Source: Acidimicrobiaceae bacterium (GTDB taxonomy: Bacteria > Actinomycetota > Acidimicrobiia > Acidimicrobiales > RAAP-2). Taken from it: a stretch of DNA of 64,000 nucleotides. The notes below the pieces were generated by a model that was given only the letters and a program-made list of their open reading frames with translations, was not told where the DNA came from and searched no databases. The DNA is taken from assembly GCA_003132205.1 (NCBI GenBank), contig PKWY01000044.1, forward strand, positions 5,536-69,535. The letters run 5' to 3'. The stretch's first letter is position 1, and the number at the start of each line of letters is the position of its first letter. A program made the translations under genes and the position numbers. Positions 58,637 through 64,000 of the stretch are shown one piece after another.

Positions 58637-59305
58637 CTATTCCTTGACGTAAATCAGGGCGAACCCGTCGTAGCCCTTGCTCCCGACGGTTTGGACCGCG
58701 GTGCCCTCCACGCGCGGCTCGCCCGCCACGAGTTCGAGGAATCTGCGAACTCCCAGGACTCGCTCGTCCGAGCTCGTCGAATCGACCACGGCCCCGTTGC
58801 GAACAACATTGTCGGCGACAATCACGGTTCCTGGGCGAGAAAGTTCCAATGAGAGCGCGAAGTACGCGGGATAACCCTCTTTGTCGGCGTCGATGAAGAT
58901 GAAGTCAAAGGGGGCGGCCCCTTCCGCGATAAGTCCGCGGAGGGTTTCAACCGCCGGTCCGACCCGGATCTCCACCATCGCGCCGAGCCCTGCTCGGTTG
59001 ATGTTGGCACGGGCAACGTCGGCGTGATGGGGTTCCAATTCGAGGGAGATCAATCCGCCGTCAGCCGGAAGCGACCGGGCCAGCCAGATCGTGCTGTAGC
59101 CGCCGAGCGTTCCGATCTCCAGGATCCGCTTCGCCCCCCGCACTCTCGCCAGCAACTCCAGGAGCTTGCCCTGATTGGGCGCGACGTTGATCTCGGGCAG
59201 ACCGGCCGCGGAACTGTCGCCGAGAGTGGCGTCGAGCGCGGCGTCCGAGGGTGCGAGGAGCGAAACAAGATAGTCATCCACTCTCGTCCAAAGTTCTTCG
59301 CTCAT
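58637..59305 (-). CDS. Class I SAM-dependent O-methyltransferase
   Basis: A 222-aa enzyme of the Methyltransf_3 (catechol/caffeoyl-CoA type) family. ILEIGTLGGYSTIWLA is SAM motif I, ISLELEPHHADVARANI binds the ribose, and FDFIFIDADKEGYPAYF with VADNVVRNGAV carries the metal-binding Asp residues. The substrate is probably a phenolic diol. GGGAGG 8 nt before ATG 59305 is a good ribosome site; it follows the aminopeptidase gene on the same strand after 51 nt (genome order reversed). Confidence 0.9.
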   Translation of the reverse strand: MSEELWTRVDDYLVSLLAPSDAALDATLGDSSAAGLPEINVAPNQGKLLELLARVRGAKRILEIGTLGGYSTIWLARSLPADGGLISLELEPHHADVARANINRAGLGAMVEIRVGPAVETLRGLIAEGAAPFDFIFIDADKEGYPAYFALSLELSRPGTVIVADNVVRNGAVVDSTSSDERVLGVRRFLELVAGEPRVEGTAVQTVGSKGYDGFALIYVKE

Positions 59306-59356
59306 CTCGTAAGCCTCCCAGACGTCTGACGGGTAGTCTCCCTCACAGAAGGTTCG

Positions 59357-61897
59357 TCAATCAACCATCGCCTCCAACGTCGAGACGAGCGATGGCCCGT
59401 TCCGCTTCGCCACCGCCACGTGCACGTCCATGAGATCCAGGAGTTGGGCGACTTGCTGCTGGCCAACGGCAAGAGGATTGGATTCGTGAAAACTGCGCAC
59501 TTCAGTGGCGAGCGCCGGGTCTTTGACAAACGTCAGCACGCCCGCGACCGTCGCCACCGGCGAGCCCACCGGAAAACGCTCGACGGCTTCGGCCCAACGC
59601 TCGGTAACGGCCCTCCATACCCGCGGTCCGGCCACTCGATTGCGGATGAGCGCTCCGATGAGGTAGGGCGCGTCCTGCGTGCGCACCTCCGTGAAGGCCC
59701 GCTCGAGGGTTCTGAGCACCACCTCGGGATCACGCGAACCCGCCGGAGCGAAGAGATAGCGCTGCTGATCCTGTGGCGTCGTCGCGTCCTGGCAGCGCTG
59801 CCGACAGACTTCCTCGTCACCGGGCCGACTCTGATGCATGGTGATCGCGACGATGGCGTTGGCCAGGTCGCCGCTGACCTCGCCGGCGTCGAATCGCGAC
59901 GTCGCCTCCGCAATTATTCCCGCGTCGCGACCCAACATACCAAGGACGTCGATGACCCTCGCCCGCAGTTCGCGCGCCTGGGTTGATTCTCCCTCTACCG
60001 GCCCCCATCCCAACCGGTCGAATACCGGTCCGAAAAGACCCTGCGCCGCGGGGACGAGGGCGTCTCGTCCCGCATCATCCACAATTCGGTTGACGAGAGC
60101 GACCGCCTTGATGACGACGTCCCAGGTCGCGGGCTCATCGAGGTCGACGAGACCCTTCGCGAGTGTGAACACGTCAGCGAACGATGATCGGCCCACCAGT
60201 ACCGAGGCCCAGGTGTCCGAGAACAGCACGGCTCGCTCGATCTCATCGAGTTCCCCGAGTCGCGCCGCGATGGCGGCCAGATGACCGGACGCGTACGCGG
60301 TCCGGTAGAAGCCCGAGCCGCCCGCGTTCACGACGGAACTCTCGTCAAGGGGCATGGTCGCGCTCGCACCTTCGAGGAGATGCGCGGTCGGCGCCCCGCC
60401 GTCGAGAGAGCGCACCAGGACTGGGACCTTCCAGTTCGATCCGATGTTGGACGCGCCGACGGCCTCGGCGTACTCGAAGGGCTCCTGGGAAATCGTGGAG
60501 CCCTCGACCGAGACGAGCGGGAATCCACCTTGCAGGATCCACGTGTCCATGATGGCTGCGACCGGCTCGCGGGAGGCGGCTTCGAGTGCCGACCAGAGAT
60601 CCGAGGTCACGGTGTTCGAGTACGAATGGCCCTCCAGATAGATCCGGACGCCGTCACGGAAGGTCTCCTCACCCAGGTACTGCTCGAGCATGCGCAGCAC
60701 GGCGCAGCCCTTTATGTAGGTCAGGACGTCGAACATTCCACGGCACTCGTCAGGCGAGACGACTTCGTACTCGATTGGCCGGGTCGAGTGCTGGCCGTCA
60801 ATGGTGAAGGCCGTGTCGCGGCTCGTGTTGAACGTGACCCACTTCTTCCATTCGGGTTGAAAATCATTGGTGCAGATCGACTCCATGAAGGTCGCGAAAG
60901 CCTCGTTCAGCCAGATCCCCTCCCACCAGTCCATGGTCACGAGGTCCCCGAACCACATGTGGGCGAGTTCATGGTTCACGACCAAGGCGACCCTCTCCAG
61001 CTCGGGATGCGACGCGGTCGCGGGGTCGACGAGCAGATCCGCCTCACGGAAGGTCACGCAGCCAAGGTTCTCCATGGCTCCTGCGGCGAAATCCGGGATC
61101 GCGACCAGGTCGATCTTGCCCCCCGGATAGTCGATCGCGAAGTATTCCGTGAAGAACTCAAGGGCGTGGACGGCCGTCTCCATCGCCCAAGCGGTGAGGT
61201 GGCCCTTGCCGACCGGATAGACGATTCGCACCGGCGTACCCGCTGCCATCGTGACCGGGGATGCTTCGAAAGGGCCAACCACGAAGGCCACCAGGTACGT
61301 CGACATGATCATCGTCGGCGCGAAGCGGACTTCCCGGCGACCCCCTTCGAGGAGACCGGAGGACAGCTGGGCGGTGTTGGAGAACGCTGCGAGCCCTTCG
61401 GGCACGACCAACGTCACCTGGAACGTGGCCTTGGACGCGGGGTCGTCCCAACAGGGAAAGGCCCTGCGGGCGTCGGTGACCGCAAACTGGGTCGTCGCGA
61501 TCGTGCGGGTGATGCCATCGCCATCAACGAAGCTCGAACGGTAGAAGCCGCGGAGCTGGTCGTTCAGGATGCCGGTGAAACTGAGCGATAGAGTCGCCTT
61601 CCCGACCGGCAGCGCGTCGTCGAAGGCGAACCAGGCGGTTTCGAACTCCTCGTCAAGGCTGGGCGGGCCCGAGCGGAACTCGCGGTCACCCGAACGAACC
61701 ACGGCCGGCGATACGTCCAGCTCAATCGCGTTGACGGCGAAGGTGTTGACACCCTCGGCAACGTCGACATCGATCTCAACGGTGCCAACGAAGGTGGCGG
61801 CATCCATGTCGGGCTCAAACCTAAGTCGGTACGCCGAGGGAACGACGTGCGTCGGTAGTCGATAAGGATTGGCTTTGGCTTCTGGGTTTCTGCTCAC
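59357..61897 (-). CDS. pepN: M1-family aminopeptidase N
   Basis: An 846-aa zinc aminopeptidase of normal length. GAMENLG near residue 270 (exopeptidase signature), HELAHMWFGD near 306 (HExxH) and the downstream Glu in WLNEAF near 326 form the zinc site. The N-terminal beta-saddle, thermolysin-like domain and long helical C-terminal ERAP1-like domain follow in order. It removes N-terminal residues from peptides in the cytoplasm. GTG 61897 is fixed by a leaderless -10. Confidence 0.96.
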   Translation of the reverse strand: MSRNPEAKANPYRLPTHVVPSAYRLRFEPDMDAATFVGTVEIDVDVAEGVNTFAVNAIELDVSPAVVRSGDREFRSGPPSLDEEFETAWFAFDDALPVGKATLSLSFTGILNDQLRGFYRSSFVDGDGITRTIATTQFAVTDARRAFPCWDDPASKATFQVTLVVPEGLAAFSNTAQLSSGLLEGGRREVRFAPTMIMSTYLVAFVVGPFEASPVTMAAGTPVRIVYPVGKGHLTAWAMETAVHALEFFTEYFAIDYPGGKIDLVAIPDFAAGAMENLGCVTFREADLLVDPATASHPELERVALVVNHELAHMWFGDLVTMDWWEGIWLNEAFATFMESICTNDFQPEWKKWVTFNTSRDTAFTIDGQHSTRPIEYEVVSPDECRGMFDVLTYIKGCAVLRMLEQYLGEETFRDGVRIYLEGHSYSNTVTSDLWSALEAASREPVAAIMDTWILQGGFPLVSVEGSTISQEPFEYAEAVGASNIGSNWKVPVLVRSLDGGAPTAHLLEGASATMPLDESSVVNAGGSGFYRTAYASGHLAAIAARLGELDEIERAVLFSDTWASVLVGRSSFADVFTLAKGLVDLDEPATWDVVIKAVALVNRIVDDAGRDALVPAAQGLFGPVFDRLGWGPVEGESTQARELRARVIDVLGMLGRDAGIIAEATSRFDAGEVSGDLANAIVAITMHQSRPGDEEVCRQRCQDATTPQDQQRYLFAPAGSRDPEVVLRTLERAFTEVRTQDAPYLIGALIRNRVAGPRVWRAVTERWAEAVERFPVGSPVATVAGVLTFVKDPALATEVRSFHESNPLAVGQQQVAQLLDLMDVHVAVAKRNGPSLVSTLEAMVD

Positions 61898-61904
61898 CCG
61901 ATGA

Positions 61905-61910
61905 ATGCTA
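61905..61910 (-). promoter_or_regulatory. -10 hexamer of pepN (leaderless)
   Basis: TAGCAT on the minus strand, 7 nt before GTG 61897. Confidence 0.5.
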
Positions 61911-62204
61911 TTGGGCGACCCTGGCGAACCTCGCCGACGAGATCAAGGCCCTTCCCCGCCGGTCTTCAATGAACCGCCAACGTCTCGCGCCCGTTCCGAT
62001 CCTCCGCAAGGCGCTGGCGCGCTCAACCGCTCGCCACAGTGCGGAGGACGTCTCGTTCAGCGCTCGGGCGATGACTCGACCACGGCCGTGATCGCAGACC
62101 TGGCTACGACTCCCGGAGGTGTTGCACCCATTCACCTTGAGTCCCACGACGCATCGCCCGGCTCATAATCGTTCCAGTCTTAGACAGGACGAAAGCCGAC
62201 CTCG

Positions 62205-62210
62205 TAGCCT
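62205..62210 (+). promoter_or_regulatory. -10 hexamer of the CDF-like gene (leaderless)
   Basis: TAGCCT, exactly 6 nt before ATG 62217. Confidence 0.55.
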
Positions 62211-62216
62211 CGCTTC

Positions 62217-62831
62217 ATGCACGACTCAGGAAGTCAATCTTTTGATGCGAAGCGTCGTCTGCGTTGGGGGACGACCCTCGAGGTCATCACCCTTGGCTGG
62301 AATGTCGCGGGCGTGGTCGTTCTGGGAATCTTGGCCGTTCAGGCGCACTCGATCGCCCTCTTCGGCTTCGGTCTGGACTCGCTGGTCGAGATCGGCGCCA
62401 GTGCCGTGGTTCTTTGGGAGCTTCAAGGAGTCGGAGTTGAGCGCGAGCGTCGCGCCCTGATGCTCATCGCCATATCCTTCGTGTTGATCTCCGGGTACCT
62501 CGCCGTGCAGTCGACGCTCTCGCTGGCCTCTCGCTCGCACGCGCACCACAGCCCGTTAGGCATCGCCTGGACCGCAACGACCGCCATGGCAATGTTCATC
62601 CTGGCCTGGCAGAAGGGCCGAGTAGGAAGAGAACTGCAACGAGAAGTCCTGATAAAGGAGAGTCGGGTCACGTTCATAGACGGGCTCCTCGCGGTCGCGA
62701 TACTGCTCGGCCTCAGCCTCAACGCGTTCGCCGGCTGGTGGTGGGCCGATCCCGCCGCCACCTTCGTCATCGTTGGTTACGGGGTTCGTGAGGCGCTGGA
62801 GGTATCACATGGGTTGCGATCAGCCGGTTGA
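62217..62831 (+). CDS. Cation-diffusion-facilitator-like membrane protein
   Basis: A 204-aa protein with about six hydrophobic helices and no cytoplasmic C-terminal metal domain. LFGFGLDSLVEIGASAVVL is the helix-II metal-binding pattern (normally DxxxD) and TFIDGLLAVAILLGLSLN the helix-V partner. A His-rich loop between helices IV and V is reduced to SHAHH. Divalent cation export is likely; the lack of the C-terminal domain is a feature of a short subgroup. Confidence 0.82.
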   Translation: MHDSGSQSFDAKRRLRWGTTLEVITLGWNVAGVVVLGILAVQAHSIALFGFGLDSLVEIGASAVVLWELQGVGVERERRALMLIAISFVLISGYLAVQSTLSLASRSHAHHSPLGIAWTATTAMAMFILAWQKGRVGRELQREVLIKESRVTFIDGLLAVAILLGLSLNAFAGWWWADPAATFVIVGYGVREALEVSHGLRSAG

Positions 62832-63716
62832 TCCGACGTCGGCCTCGAAGAGACGGCGACGCAGTTACGGCGATGCAGTGAGTCATTGACTTGAACTGCC
62901 GACCCGATAGCCGTTCAGCACGAGTCTGCAGATCGGCGGCGGCGTCTGGTGGCAGTGATGCTGGAGGGTTGGAATCTACAGGACTGTTCTCAACCATGTC
63001 GCAGGACTATGGCGGCGCGACGGTCAGTTCTCCAGACCGAGACCGAACTCATCTTCAATGAAACAACGATAGACATCTGTCTACGGTGAGTTGGTGGAGC
63101 CTCACTTCAGGGTCACGGAGATCGCGGCTGGTTTGGGTGTGCCCGCGGGCAAGCCGAGCGTGAAAACGGAAGTGTGATACTTCCCCTTCGGCAACGACGG
63201 CACTCCGGATTCTGTACAGCGCGGAAAACCGTCTCCACCGCATTGCTGGTACTTCGTGCTCACCGTTATCGAGAAGGCGCCTTCGGCAAACAGTGAAGAT
63301 GTTGAGCGGTAGGTTGACGCGAGTCTGACTTCTCGGCAAACTGACGCACCCGATGTGCTGTCCTGCCTGAGATGAGTCGCCTCGCGTCGACCTACCGCCT
63401 GGTCCGGGATGACTTGACCGGGCGGGACGTGACTTCATAGGACCCTGCCACAGCCGTGTCTCTTCACTGTTATGTCCGCCCGGACCGGTTTGGTCATCCT
63501 CCTAAAACAACGAAGGAGACACATCAAGGAAATCGCATCGGCGTTCGCCACGCAGGCTAGCGCAACGACCTAACTCGCAATTAGGACGGAACTCAGAAGT
63601 TTCAGCCTCATGAACCCAACTTAGGCGCGCCGAGCCGGCACGCTGGAGAAGCTTTCTGTTGACGTTCGTCTACAGATTCTTCGTGGGAGTCAGGTCGTCA
63701 GAGTCGACGACACGTT
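62832..63716. other. Low-coding intergenic region with a gene remnant
   Basis: No intact gene in 885 bases. Long open frames are Arg/Ser-rich shadows. A degraded C-terminal fragment of an exported-type protein is visible at 63102-63432, listed separately. No transposase could be identified. Confidence 0.5.
63102..63432 (-). pseudogene. 5'-truncated remnant of a secreted-type protein
   Basis: A minus-strand frame open from about 63432 (just after a TGA) to the TGA at 63102. It has no usable start codon in the right place, yet its last 60 codons read like a normal protein end: SITVSTKYQQCGGDG, then LPKGKYHTSVFTLGLPAG and ISVTLK. The two Cys and the 'LPxGxY' strand recall C-terminal domains of actinobacterial exported proteins. 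It is best explained as a gene whose front part was lost. Confidence 0.45.
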
Positions 63717-64000
63717 CTATTCTGGGCGCCACGCTCGAATGAACGCATTCGCTACCGCTCCGTCGTACTCGCCAAGAGCGCGCTCCTGGTCGAAACCATC
63801 AGGTAGAGCGATTGAAGCGGCGAGGCGCTCCACTGCAGCACGGTCGTGAACGAGCGTAGGCACAATCTCCGCGTTCACAAAGCCAGCGGCAGCGAGTTTG
63901 TCGCGATAGTCATCTACGACTAGCGCCCCCGCAATGCACCCGGTCCACAATGCCATCAGTCCTCGGAGGTCTTCTGGGAGTTGCCGCTGAAGGACAACGT
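63717..64000 (-). CDS. arsM: Arsenite methyltransferase, C-terminal part (runs off the window)
   Basis: A minus-strand frame open from the window edge to the TAG at 63717. WTGCIAGAL followed by YRDKLAAAGFVNAEIVPT is the C-terminal signature of ArsM, including the third arsenic-binding Cys (GCIAGA). The SAM-binding part lies beyond 64000. ArsM turns As(III) into methylated forms. No other ars gene is visible inside the window. Confidence 0.8.
   Translation of the reverse strand, partial: VVLQRQLPEDLRGLMALWTGCIAGALVVDDYRDKLAAAGFVNAEIVPTLVHDRAAVERLAASIALPDGFDQERALGEYDGAVANAFIRAWRPE

Larger units (their letters stand above)
61898..62216. other. Intergenic region between divergent pepN and CDF-like genes
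   Basis: It holds the two leaderless promoters. An open frame of 79 codons at 61908-62147 on the minus strand has Arg-rich composition and no recognised family, so it is not called. Confidence 0.4.

Noticed and set aside
61908-62147. 79-codon minus-strand ORF between pepN and the CDF-like gene
   Set aside because: No ribosome site, Arg-rich, no family; it would overlap the pepN promoter.
62832-63716. Possible insertion sequence in the low-coding region
   Set aside because: No transposase motif, no terminal inverted repeats or target duplication could be found by eye.

Overview
The window is high-GC chromosomal DNA of an actinobacterium. The reasons are GTG/TTG starts, GC-rich third positions, TANNNT-type -10 hexamers placed only 6-7 nt before many start codons (leaderless transcripts), and family content such as DUF3048, FMN-binding PaiB, standalone Clp-N and SPFH proteins. 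A secreted S53 (sedolisin) protease would fit an acid-tolerant member such as Acidimicrobiia, but that placement is inference. Coding density is high. There is no rRNA, CRISPR array, prophage or intact insertion sequence.

Layout. 0.3-2.8 kb: polar amino-acid ABC importer operon. 2.8-4.7 kb: Nudix hydrolase, TSUP-family exporter and DUF4395 membrane protein. 4.8-9.3 kb: two secreted proteins, an S53 protease and a 684-aa protein with an uncharacterised C-terminal domain. 9.3-11.3 kb: small proteins and a coupled pair that looks like degenerate PD-(D/E)XK paralogues. 11.4-13.4 kb: typA/bipA, tRNA-Ser(TGA) and a strong terminator. 13.4-15.2 kb: a 35-aa leader ORF and a fused two-oxygenase protein resembling TmpB+TmpA of trimethylaminoethylphosphonate breakdown. 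15.4-16.9 kb: nitronate monooxygenase family enzyme. 17.3-23.1 kb: c-di-GMP island (STAS-like protein + GGDEF, PAS-PAS-GAF-PAS-GGDEF-EAL, membrane GGDEF). 23.5-26.1 kb: PRC-barrel, SPFH and lipoprotein-like genes. 26.1-35.3 kb: metabolic genes (SDR, epoxide-hydrolase-like, pheA, PLP decarboxylase, agmatinase, P450, hydrolase, SRPBCC, DUF3048). 35.4-37.5 kb: paiB/GNAT/GNAT operon and a broken SRPBCC gene. 37.6-43.7 kb: ClC channel, ICMT-like methyltransferase, HAD phosphatase, divergent TetR/epimerase pair with two operators, methyltransferase/GNAT pair. 44.2-45.0 kb: self-contained HTH + Clp-N operon behind a canonical promoter and a perfect palindrome. 45.0-50.8 kb: many small enzymes, two of them frameshifted. 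50.9-54.7 kb: lldD and the reverse transsulfuration pair cbs-metB. 54.8-62.8 kb: cysteine hydrolase, homospermidine synthase, nitrobindin-like protein, O-methyltransferase, M1 aminopeptidase and a CDF-like transporter. 62.8-64 kb: a degraded gene fragment and the 3' part of an arsenite methyltransferase running off the edge.

Themes. Polyamine chemistry recurs (agmatinase, homospermidine synthase, paiB with GNATs, PLP decarboxylase). Sulfur amino-acid flow is covered by cbs/metB. The most distinctive single gene is the TmpB-TmpA-like fusion. The most distinctive regulatory features are the window-wide leaderless starts and the palindromic promoter of the HTH/Clp-N cassette. Three neighbouring genes carry single-base losses in or beside G/C runs, which could be real decay or systematic homopolymer error in the assembly.
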